Below are positions 44,471 through 56,293 of a DNA stretch of 64,000 nucleotides, piece by piece; the stretch's first letter is position 1, and every line of letters starts with the position of its first letter. The DNA is from Trichinella spiralis (Eukaryota > Nematoda > Enoplea > Trichinellida > Trichinellidae). The stretch is from NCBI GenBank assembly GCA_000181795.3, contig CM012954.1, positions 9,706,786-9,770,785 on the forward strand, in the 5' to 3' direction. A program made the position numbers and the translations under genes. A model generated the notes under the pieces. The model was not told where the DNA came from. It was given only the letters and a program-made list of their open reading frames with translations, and did not search any database.

Positions 44471-46960
44471 TCTCCACCTAAACCGAACATACAGTTCAAT
44501 TCAATTCATCGTCTAACATCCCACTTCAACATTTCAGTCGTCTCAGCTTTGCAATATGCACTGAAAATGATCACTTTTGCTCAGCTTGATCAAGAAATAT
44601 GCTAGTTTTATTTTAAATTATACTTTTATAGTTCGGAAGATGAAAATGAAAATGGAAACTGTATCTTCTTGTAAAAAAAGCTGAAAATTTTCCACCAAAA
44701 CTTGTTTCACAAAATACTGTCTGATCTGATTTTAATATTTCAGAGATGTTATTTTATCAGTACAAAAATTTCATTTTTTTAATTATACTGCTTGGTAGAA
44801 ATTGTGAAAAAGTAAACTTTTCATCAGTTGACCACATTCAGCAGAAAACCATCACAGGTCAATCAACAGTAAAAAACAACATTCACCTTTTAACCTGACC
44901 GCATAATTGACCTTTCTAAATAGCCTGTATCTGGCCCTCCATTGTAAGCGTAGAGTAAGTGAGTTCGTTCTTCTTGATGACCGGAGTAAGCGTCGTGACC
45001 GTTCGTGAATAAGCAAAGCTCAGACCAAATTCATGCACAGTTTCATTCAATTTGACACATAGAAACAAGGAGTTTCATTAGTGAACACTCCGATTTGAAC
45101 AGTTGAAATTTCTTTTACTTAACTTAACGGTGTCGCCAATAGTTGAGAATTATTTCAGTGTTCCATGAAAACAAGAACTAACTATTCTGATGACAAATAT
45201 TCTATTTTAAAAACAACAAAAAAAGCAATAAACACAGAAGCAAACACAATGTCAACTAGCTTATGAAATAATTTTCATTTAACTTCCAATAATGCACATT
45301 TAATTCTCAGGTAATGAAATAATGAAACAATCTGAGATAGAAGAAGTTGAAAAAGATTATAAACTACGCGCTGATTATGTGAAAATTTCTAAACCGCTTA
45401 CATTAATGATGATGATCAATTCTGGTTACTGGCAACAGTTGAATACTTCAGCAATTGTTAAGCGCAGGAAAATTTCAAACTGAGCTCAGCCTATTTCGAA
45501 AGAGTAGAAAGCAGAGAACTTCGGACACTGATGAACAATCAACCAGAATCGCTACTTTCAACAATACGATTGGTTAAAATATGTAATATTATACAGTAGG
45601 CTTGTTGCTTTTCAAGATTTATTTGTTACGAAAATGATCGACATTTCTTTTCAACATTAACGCGATAAACGTTTACATTAAAATGAAAATTTAAATATAT
45701 TCATTTACTAAATTTAGCACCTTGTTAATTTTAAATGAATAATTTACAAAATTAAGCTAAATTATTGGTTCGATTTAGTTTTCAAATCATCATTAATGAA
45801 TGATACTTTTGACTTATAATTTACTAAATATTGCAACAGTAAAGGCATAAATGAATTTATGATATAATTTTATTTTTCTGTATTTTTTATTACGTCTTTA
45901 GTAGTGAAGAAGACCAAAGTTGTAGAGTTTAAATCTTGGAAACAATTATGTCTTGTTTATCTTTTTCTGTAATATATAAAATCCGAATTAACATGAATAT
46001 TGTACAATCGTACAAATTGTTTGAATAACTTTTACCGGAAATAATTGCATTTTTGTTTTCCTTTTATTTAAAAAGTGTGATTTTGACACCATAATGCGAA
46101 CGGCATGTACAAATATATTTTTTAGCAGCTTCGAAAAAAATTATATATTTTCCCACACAATTCAGTTTCATTGTCCAATTTATTATCCAAATTGTCCAAT
46201 TGGAAAAAATAATTTTTTTTCATACAGTTTGATTTGTACAGAAATATAAAAATTTTTTACATCTTCGTACATCGGCAATGATCGAGATGATCAGCTAATA
46301 ATCAGTTGGTTTATTTCTGCGTGTAGGTTAAACTTTTTGCTTTTATTCATTCGCTTGACCTGCCGTCTAAGAAAAAGTGTTTATTTACTCTATTCAAACC
46401 GCATCGTGAGAATGGAAGTTTTCATTTTTTAAACTTTAAATCTATTTCAACAGTATCATTTGAAATTTGTGTGAAAGTTTCTCAATCATTATTCATAAAA
46501 AGAAACGTTTACACTATTATTATAAATAATATATGTGATATTTTGTATTTCTAATATTTGAAAGATTTTAAACAGTTTCAATTCATTATCATCGTTATTT
46601 GAAACAGTTTTACAATTTGCCAATGTTCGTAATAAGTGGATGTTGTTTCGAAATGAATGAAATTTGTTCATGCTTGCTTCATTCACTTTATAGATAAGTA
46701 AATAATAAAAGAAATACATTTTAAAAGCAGTAATAAATTTATTTTTTGTTCATTTATTATTTCATTACACATCTTTTTGTAGCATTTACAGTTTGTTGGA
46801 TGAAATTTATTTATTTATTTATTTATTTGAATTTAACAATAAATATATATACTGTTAACAAATATACTGATATATTAATTGATATAATTATATGATTATT
46901 ATTGTAATTATGATATTATATATACATAATTATAATATAAACTGTACTAATTTGATACTG

Positions 46961-47155
46961 ATACCGATTTATGTGTCCTTTTTCCGATATTAAAAGAGAA
47001 CAGTGAATTTTTAAATTAATCATATGCAAATTATGCTTTGCATATTATTCTTCGTTTTGATTTGAATTTGTAATCAAAATTTTCAATGTTTTCCAATTTT
47101 AACTTTTCTGTAACTGTGAACACTTGTAAAGATGATTTTGTTGGTTCGTTTTTAT
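46961..47155 (+). repeat. Diverged direct duplication, copy 1
   Basis: About 195 bp that recurs at 48162-48358 in the same orientation with roughly 80-85 per cent identity by eye (small indels). Shared words include ATACCGAT.TATGTGT, AAAGAGAACA, TTTGCATATTATTCTTCG and TTTTCTGTAACT. It encodes no protein I can see. The middle holds an inverted repeat ATATGCAAA-6 nt-TTTGCATAT (47022-47045). Confidence 0.75.
47022..47045. promoter_or_regulatory. Inverted octamer-like pair (POU-type ATGCAAAT) in copy 1
   Basis: ATATGCAAA and its reverse complement are separated by TTATGC. ATGCAAAT is the classical octamer bound by POU-domain factors. The same inverted pair is present in the second copy at 48227-48248. 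Regulatory function is inferred from conservation within the duplication only. Confidence 0.35.
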
Positions 47156-48161
47156 TTCATATACTAATAATAGAACTGATTCAAGTATTTTTTTTATTTA
47201 AATGACATGAAAAATAAAAAGAGTTATTCAGTTTTATTCAAAATACCTGTCAAACATTGAGATCGTACACTGATTTCATTAAGATGCACAATGAAAGTGA
47301 TGTTCAAAGTGATCTGGAAATAAATATACGTTTCAAAGTCATCAGGAAAAATTTTTTCCACTTTAATTATTCTTCCATTTTGCTGCAGATCATTTGGTTA
47401 AAAATTTATCACTCTGCGATTTAGCATTCAACTGCTCTACTCTCTACATTATAATTATAAACAGAATTTTAATTCTTTTTATTCATATTTTTTAAATATT
47501 TCATCGAGTAACAAAAACTGGTGGTAAAAATCAATTTGTATAAAATTCATACGATGCTTTTTCTGTTTATTTGTTGAAAAATGAAAACAACGTTGAACAA
47601 TTTGCTGTTAAAATGGTAATTAAATTTGATAAAAGGAATATGACGCTAAAATTTGTTTAATCAAACGCAAATTGATAATGAATAATCATCAGCAACACGA
47701 AAATCGAATGCTCACATTTGAACATTTGGTAATATTTAATTAAGCAATTATTTATTCGAATTGCTTTCTGTTATTTTCTTCTTCATCTTCAGCAAACTAC
47801 TGATTTGTGGACAATTTAAAAATTATTTCTACTGCAATGTATTCAATTTTTTCCAATTATTGTTGTTCTGTTTATAATTTTTTTAAAACTCTTTATCCAT
47901 TTTTACAATACATAAAGCTGTCATTAGAACCTGACATGGAGACTTTCACAAATGTAATGCTGCTAAAAATTATTCACAAATGCATTTTTCAACAATAATA
48001 TGCAAATACAGCTTTTCAATAGCGTTTTTCTTTTGGTATTTGTAAATGTGCTAATAAAATTCATTAAGTAACTAATAAATTTTGTTTTGTGAGCTTAAAA
48101 TAAGGAAAAATAGTAAAGCACCTGCATCTTCTTTTCATTACAAATTTTCAATTAATGTTTC

Positions 48162-48358
48162 ATACCGATCTATGTGTACTTTTTTTTCCAATACAAAAAG
48201 AGAACAACGAATTTTAAAATCAATCATGCAAATTATACTTTGCATATTATTCTTCGTTTTGATTTGAATTTGAAATCGAATTTTCAATATTTTCCAATTT
48301 TAAATTTTCTGTAACTATGAAAAGTTGAAAAGATGACGTTGTTGTTTCTTTTTTTATT
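48162..48358 (+). repeat. Diverged direct duplication, copy 2
   Basis: Second copy of the segment at 46961-47155, separated by about 1.0 kb of unrelated AT-rich sequence. The inverted ATGCAAA...TTTGCAT pair is kept (48227-48248) although flanking bases have drifted. Confidence 0.75.
48227..48248. promoter_or_regulatory. Inverted octamer-like pair in copy 2
   Basis: ATGCAAA, a 6-base spacer (TTATAC), then TTTGCAT, matching the element at 47022-47045 with one spacer change. Confidence 0.33.
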
Positions 48359-50689
48359 TTTAGTTTTCAGAAGGAAAATTCTTCCTGCCAATTATTTATT
48401 TAAGCAACTGTTGCTTGTGTATTTTCATTTTTCTGTCAGTGCTTCCTTTTTCTACCTGTGCAAATTGGAAATACATAAATGTGTGATATTCAATTATAAA
48501 AACAACAAACAGAAAGAATCATTTCAATTGTTGATTTCATTTGTCCACAAATTATCAAATTCAATTTTTGCTGGTATTTATTTATTCAAACAATGATGAT
48601 TATTGTTTGTTTAATTTTAAAAATTAGCATGAGCTACAAAAATAACATCAAAGAAAAATAAACATGCTTTACATATATATTTTTTTTGGAAAAGTTTAAA
48701 TTGCAAGCAAAACGCGAATGAAGAATACGTTCAAATAATTTTACGAGTTTGCATGATTAGTTTTTTCATTTCACTTGGCATTTTGCATTTGCAAGAAAAA
48801 CGGGTTGTGTATCATTTTTAACGGAAGATTATTAATAATGAATATAATTCCTAATGCAGTGTGCGATACATGTATCAAAGTACACCTTTAAATATTTGAT
48901 ATAAATGTAATGAATTTTATAATAAGTTGAATTTGTATACAAAATAATATTTAAAAAATTACTATATTTTATTAATATTATTTTCAGTTATAACACCTTT
49001 GTAAATGGGTATTTCACCCTTTGGTTGTGTAATGAATTAATTATCTGGTGAGAATTGTTCATTAAATTATATTTTAAATTGTTCAAATTTAATTATTTAC
49101 ATAAAAAAATTGTACTGCATCGCACATTTGTTTGTTCAAAGCAACAAATGCAAATCCAATAATTAATTTTGCTTTGAAAAGTAATCATTGTTTGAAGCAA
49201 TACTGCTTATCATTGATTTGTGTATATATGTGTGGCTGTAGGTATGCTGAATTTGTAAATTATATAGCAATAAATAAAGTGCATATAAAATTCAATACTT
49301 CTGCAGAGTTTAAATGTAATAATTGTTTTATGAAATTTTATTTATCATCTCATTTGCTCCATGCACTTGATAATTGGTTTTTTTTCTCACATTAAATATT
49401 TAACATTGCAAATTTTAATAATAGATTGAATTGCTTTAATGTAAAACTATTTGTTGTTTTCTTTGAAAATATTAACGATACTTTTTCATCGGAAAGTCAT
49501 AAAATTTTCAATTTCAAAATTTCAAACCACTGAAATACGGAAATTAGCTATAAATGTTTCAATCAAAAGTATCGAAATGTCAACTGTGATCTTATCCAAT
49601 TTATAAAAATCCAATCAATAAAATTTTCATTGTTTACATATTTCTCGAAGGCATCCTATTGTACTGTATTCTGTTCCATTCCATTCTTTTGTATTGAACT
49701 GAATTGTCCTTAAAATTGATATTGAAAAATTTGCATGAAATTTGAAAAGCCAAATAATAAGCTAGCAATAGCTGCTTGCTATTTATGTAATTTTTAATGT
49801 TTCTTTTTTGGAATAGAAAATTTCCAATTGCCCATCAATTTCTGCTTCACTTGTCAGTTTGTCTGTCTTTTATGAAAAGCCTCAAAGGCTAGTAGAGAAA
49901 CTGGTTGGCAGCGTGCACAAATGTACAAAATGTGCAATATGGGAAAAATTTTCTTTCACTTCCTTTCCTTTGCTACATTTGAGATCAATTTATTTTCGAG
50001 TTTAGCAATAAAAGAGAAAAAAAAGCGTTTACAACAGAACGGATGCCGGTTATTTGACCATCCTTTCCTCTACATCTACATCCACATATAGACGTAGATA
50101 TAGATATAGATATATCAAATGCATGCCGCCAATTTGTTGTAACGTTTTTAGCATTTTGTTTTTTTTCTCTCCACCTTGTGCTATTTGCAACAATATACGC
50201 GTTTACAATTTCTGCAAATGAAGCTTTCTTTTATTCTTTTGTCTTATTTTTTTTTTCAAAATTCTTTCTCTTTTATTGATTTCATCTTCATCTCGTATAA
50301 TCAGCTTTTCAAACCGACCGAAAATACTTTTTCAAAAGATGCATGCACAGATGCTCAGAAAATGTTTTTTTTTCCATTTAAAAAAATGAAATTTGTTTCA
50401 TTGACAGAATGATTTCTACATTCAGAGATGACTTTTTTGTTTGCATGTAAAATTAACAATGTTCTTCCTGTATTGAAAGTGCAACTTTGATGTGTTCTGT
50501 TTTTTTTTGTTTCAAATTTGAATTCTTGTGTTTCTGAATAGATTAACAAAATAATTTCTTTTCATTGAAATTTTATTGACTTAATTTGAATAAGCATAAA
50601 ATGATAGTTTTTTTTACAGTATCGTTTATTCAGAATTACAAATTTGTTTGTTACATAAAAGTATCAAGATTATGAGTAGTTTTCATATG

Positions 50690-50792
50690 AACAACAACAA
50701 CAACAATAATGATAATAATAGTAGTAGTAGTAGTAGTAGTAGTAGTGATAGTAGCAGCAGCAGAAGCAGTAGTAGAAGTGGTCAAAAAGCAG
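50690..50792 (+). repeat. AAC/AAT/AGT/AGC trinucleotide repeats
   Basis: CAACAA, then AATAAT, then a pure GTA run (about 50719-50746), then AGCAGC units. Compound trinucleotide microsatellite; its antisense frame is a low-complexity Ile/Thr/Val chain and is not coding. Confidence 0.85.
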
Positions 50793-51202
50793 AATAGCAG
50801 CTGCTGTTGGTGAAGATACTCAGTTTCGGAAGGATTGATTTGTGTTTGACAGTTGTTTAACGATGAACAAGTTTTGAACAACGATCAAATTAATTCATCA
50901 AATATGAAATAAAAATCTCTACTATTCATTTAAAATTCGGTTTCATGCGAGTTTCAATTATTGTCACGAAAAAGGTTCTTTTCATAATTGATAATTGTTT
51001 TTTGCCTTGTGTAGAAGGGAGAGGGGCGGAGTTGAACCCTTTGGATATAGTTTGTACTTGATGCTCGGATGTTTCAATTTATATAAGTATTAAAAAATTA
51101 ATTTATTCATCATTGAATCGTTCAGCATAAAATAATAACAACAAAAAAACTTTTATAACATAACGGGATAATCGTAGTTGTAAAAGCCTGAATTGTACAT
51201 AT

Positions 51203-51436
51203 TTATGTAAATATTAATTTTTTGCTCAAATCAAAAGAATAATCAACTATTATCAAGATGAAAGGCGTAGCATATGTCGGTCCACTGTAGTCAGTGAATC
51301 GGATCCAAGAGCGAACGGCACGCGTTGTTTTGGATTGTTCGACGTCAGCTGACACAGGAAAAGCGGCTTCTATTTTGAGGTCACATGGGGCCAATGCTTT
51401 GGCTTTGGCCAACGCGCTGACGGAAAAAAGAAGCAT
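51203..51436 (-). CDS. Small coding-like frame of 77 codons, unknown
   Basis: ATG at 51436 on the - strand, MLLFSVSALAKAKALAP and so on to TAA. It has balanced codon use in a GC-richer island (51290-51420) within the desert, and GCGGTTAG lies 12 nt upstream as a possible acceptor. The last 15 codons look like intron or UTR. No family is recognised. A second frame of 63 codons lies just upstream on the same strand (51801-51610). They may be exons of one short gene, but I could not join them in phase. Confidence 0.25.
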   Translation of the reverse strand: MLLFSVSALAKAKALAPCDLKIEAAFPVSADVEQSKTTRAVRSWIRFTDYSGPTYATPFILIIVDYSFDLSKKLIFT

Positions 51437-54021
51437 TCAAACAAACTAACCGCAAAGTAGTATATATATGTATAAAGATAAGCTTTCAAAAGGCGAAAAT
51501 AATTTTTGACGGTCGGTCAGTTGGCTCCTTGAACAGACCCTGAACGTTTGAAAATGCAACGCGAGACAATGCAAAGATCCGCGTGTTGCGGTCACTTTGT
51601 TCTTCGCTTTCATTGTTGTTTTGCTAATCTAAATTTAATCTGAAAAGCAGGCTGTAATTTCAATATCTCTGGGCAAACTTTCAACAGTTGACCATAGGTC
51701 GGTAGCTTTTGAAGCTCTTTTTTGTTCTTTGACATCAGCGTTGCCTTCACCACAAGCCAATTATAAATTATGCTTGAACATAAATAAAAATTCATTTTCA
51801 AAACATTAAATTAAAAAAACTAAAATATAAAAATAATAATGAAATCAAACCATTTGATATTGATTCATTTTTCTATTTTTCCGTTAACACATTTATATGT
51901 ATATGTATATAAACAAAAATCAATTCAAATAATAAATTGCACGTATTCATTTTTTTATTAAGCTATTTGCGTTAAATTTTTTTAAATTTTAATAATTTAC
52001 AAATTGCTCATACTAGTGCCAGTGTTATATCATTTTTATGTAGAATTTGTTTTCATTCCTTCCTCGCATTCTAATATCAAAGACATTCATATATATATAT
52101 GGCTTTGCTTTCATCTTTTTCTTATTCACTAAATCACGCGCATATGACAGCTGAATATATGTTAATTTATGTATGGTGAAGTGCTTTTTTGTTCGACATC
52201 AGCTGATTTGTTCAATCACAATTAAATTAAATGCTTGTAAAACAATTGACCTTTTATTTTTCAATGGTTATGCACCATCAGATTAATAGGCAATTGTCAC
52301 TCATTTATCTTTTTCTTGCAAATATCGGCTTTTAGCAGGAGCAGATGAGAAAATGAGATTGTGGTTATAATTTGACGAAAAATTCTTTGAAACGAGTAAA
52401 ATAAATAAATAAATAAATAAACAAATAGGTATATATTATGTTCGTCATTCATTCATTTTACGTGAACTTTTAACTTTAAATTTTTACATTTACATATTGA
52501 CGATGAATTTGTTTAATTTTATTACATTTTCAAAAATACCTTTATGCAAATTCTTCATATTCCTCCATCATTGACAAGCGGTATTTATTAATTCAAATCA
52601 ATTTGATACCTGTTGTTCGAATTGCAAATATACAATTTGCTTTCCATCGAAAGTTTATTTATATAAACTGATAAAATTTAGAAATTGAAATATTGTCAAT
52701 TTATTATTGATTACATGCATTGCTTACAAGCACAGAAGTATGGAATTGAAGTTTTAAGATTTTTTTTACATAAATTTGAATTTAAAATTTTCATTTCTCA
52801 TTATTATGTATTGCTTATACCAAATTATTTGCCTAGAAAAATAACTGAAATTTATTAATGTTATTATTATTTGGGTTGTTATTTGTATTTTTTATGACTA
52901 ATATACACAGTCTTCTACCAGTGCATAAATCGTGCATATTCAATGGGAAATTTTAGAGAAAAATAATGCAGAATTTTTTCAGTAATTAATAATAAGATGT
53001 AGAAAATCACACGATAGTAATGACAACAGTGTTAGCATTTTTCATAGTATTCTGCTTTACACTTTGGTGATCTGAATCATAAAGATATTAATGCAATTGT
53101 CAATATTTCATGAAGTCGCATAATTGTAAAAAAAATTAATAGCCGTTACATTTAACAAATATTGGTCAACAGTTATCAGGGGAAGATATTTTAAACAATT
53201 TATTTAAAATAAAGAAAATGAATATCTTTACGTATCATTCCTGAAAAAGTTTAAAAAAAAGAGTTACAATCCTCAACAAAACAATGGGCAGATAATGGTA
53301 AATTTTTAGTTTGAAAAATTGCAACTTGTAAAAATAGTAAATGTTATTTCTGCTAATTAAAAGTGAAACAAATAAGATTGTGCAGATAAAGCTTGAAAAT
53401 GCAGCTTTAATTTATGGAATTTAAAGAGGATGAGCCATTCCTTCAGGAAATTCATTCCGTTTTTTTTGTTCACTGAGTAAGATCTTTTTTGACATTTTAT
53501 CTTCAAATTCTCAACCAGTTGAAAATGAATCATCAAGATATGGCTAAGGCTACTTTTCAAAATGTTTCTTCAATTTGAAGCCGATTTATTTTGCTTCACT
53601 TCCAAATGTCACAAACTGTTGCTCAGCGGAGTCAATTATTTTTGAAGACAGGCGCGCTTTGAGGCTACTATCCGGACGCGAGGCGTGCGCAGCAGCTGCC
53701 AGTCTAGACAAGCTAAGCAGTTTGTCAAAGCTTAACCAATGATGGAATATGATTATTAATGTAGGAACACTGTACAACACGGCTGTTTCGAAATTGATCA
53801 ACCAATCAAACAACAGAAAACAACAAACGAATTTGGTTGGACGAATCAACATAGCCTGGTCTCTCTATATTTTCATTAACAATCGTCATTTTCTATACAC
53901 TCGCACAACACACGCACGGATACGTACACTTACTTTTACACTTATAAACAACTTATTGGCTTCTCAGTCAATCAGTTATTCAGTGAAACTTTAGTCATCT
54001 ATTTATCCAGTTCACTACTCG

Positions 54022-54113
54022 TATAAATACTTTATCATTATAAAGTTTCAACAGCAACAACAACAACAACAACCACAACATTCTGCTAAAATTGTATCTA
54101 TATGTATATACAG
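54022..54113 (+). promoter_or_regulatory. Possible TATA-box promoter and non-coding first exon
   Basis: TATAAATA at 54022-54029 is followed 30 nt later by an ACAACAACA-rich leader (54050-54080) and a splice-donor-like ACAG|GTATGG at 54113/54114. CAACAA-rich leaders are common 5' UTRs. If real, it starts a + strand transcript whose coding part lies far to the right, perhaps at the window edge. Confidence 0.3.
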
Positions 54114-56222
54114 GTATGGGTGGTATTATTTTACATTTATTTTTGTTTAATAATGATTCGAAATAACATGGAAATTGCCGATGTAAAATAATGATAGTTG
54201 ATCATGTTTGTTGTGATAAGTTATCAGCTTTGCTCTATCAGAGGAACAGTTTTCGGTTGACTAATGGCCCATCAATTGCGTGGATCGTTTGGTGGTGATC
54301 ATTAGCGGCCGTTACAGTGGATGTCAATGCGTGGTCGTTAGGGAATTGTAGATTTAATCAAAGATCGAAAATCCAATGGCACAATTTTGCCTCTTCAACC
54401 ATCGGTTCCTAATGAGCCATGTTTATATCAGCTTTTCCGGCCAGGCATCGATCGGCTTTGCTGTTTTGCTTGTACTGAAGTTACATTTTCAATTTCATTT
54501 TAGTTGACCTGAATTTGGATACATAGCCTTGAGCATTTTATCACCTCTTCCGCTTTACAGGTGGTAGGCTTCAACTATTTGCTACTTATTCATTAGAGCA
54601 GATTAGTTATAAGCAGCTGCTCTGATCTAACTGTTGTTGCCACTGGCTTAGCTTAATAACAACAGTTCACTTCGAAGGGCAAATCATTTTAACAGTTTTT
54701 AAATTTAAATAAGTAAAACACTGGAAAGGTGCTATTTTACTTTTTGAAGTTTTAAGAAACAGGCAGTGAAATTTTTGTATTACAGTTCTTGAAAATTATA
54801 TTTTTATAAAACATTTTGCAATTAGATTTGATCAGATTGTAATTGCAAGAAAATGCAATGAAAAAACTATGGAATTTTTATTCTGACTTTTCAGTTGAAT
54901 AATTTTCAAATGCTGTCGATCATATTTTACAAATTGTTTTGTCGATTCAGCTCTATCAGTGATGTACATATAGGAAGGTTCGGATGTGAAATTGCACTTG
55001 AAGTTAGTTATACGATCAACTTTGGATTCGATTTGATATTTCAGACGTTCAATTTAGCGTGGAATGGTTCGCTTGCAAAGCAGGCAAGTAAACTGAGGAA
55101 CAGTTTCAATTTTTTAACTTGAACAGCAGAATTTTCTATCTGTGGTTGATTAGAATAGAAAAAAGTTGTAGTTGAATTTCATGCAAAACGTGAGATTGAC
55201 AGAAAGAGTGCTTGCTATTTTGAAAATTGTTACCAGGAAGTTGTTGTTGCAATACTGTTTCATTTTTGAATGATTTTTATTCATTGTGCTTCGCTTCACT
55301 GAAAAGTCAGCATACTAATAAATAAGCAAACGGAACAACAATAATATTAATAAATTTCTGTGCATGGAAAGAGAAATATTTTACAATCATCAGCTTTATA
55401 CTCTGCTCAAACAAAAGATTGTAAGAAAATTTGAATTTGAATAGAGAAATGGAGAATAACAATAATAATTCATTAGAGGTTAAGAATTGCTTTTTTGTGA
55501 TTTTGTGAATGATAGATATAACGACAAGGGATATGAATGCAATTCGAATGAAAATCTGAATCTAACTAACGCCTAGTCAACTGCAGATTGTTTTTTCCAT
55601 TGAACGCTATAGTACAATTTCCTGCTCCAAAAGCGACAACAGTTAACGATACAATTCAATTAAATAACCAAGTAAGCAAACAAACATTTCTTTCGATTAT
55701 TAATAAATCCAATTAATTAGCAAGCGCAAGGTCTTTTTTGGATTACTCATTTAACTATTTTAATGTGAAATCAAGTTTCATTTTTCCCATTCAAACAATT
55801 TGTGAAAGCAACATTTTAAATGCCATTGTTCATATATTTGCATTTTACGGATTTATTTGAAAATATTTTATTCAAATCTTTTTCTCTTATATCTCATCTG
55901 TTTCATCTTTCACGCATTCAGCTAAACTCTTTAAGTAATCATAATATTAATTCTTTAAATAATAATCTGATAATCAGTCTTTTGTAAATGCAAAAAAAAA
56001 CTTAATTTTATTCAACGAAATTATGATATGTACACGTACATTCAAAAATTAAAAAAAAATCAAGAAAGGCTTATCAATTTGTTGGCAGGGCCATACATAT
56101 AGCTAGCTCAATTGCACAGCGATTCATTCCTCTTCACCAACGCGGCATGCTAGTTTCTCTTTCTTTTGCTTTCTCTCTTATTTCAGTTGACAACAGCTTT
56201 ACACTTTATGCACAACTACTAA

Positions 56223-56293
56223 CCAACAAGCTAGATAGCTAGATGGCTGGCTGGCTAGTTGGCTGACTAACAAGCTAGCTAGCTGCAAGAAGC
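56223..56293 (+). repeat. CTAG/GGCT low-complexity tract
   Basis: Overlapping AGCTAG, GCTGGCTGG and CTAGTTGGCTGACTAAC units. A related tract lies at 62958-63057 in inverted orientation. Confidence 0.7.

Noticed and set aside
50651-50881. - strand frame of 76 codons
   Set aside because: Mostly translated trinucleotide microsatellite (Thr, Ile, Val runs).
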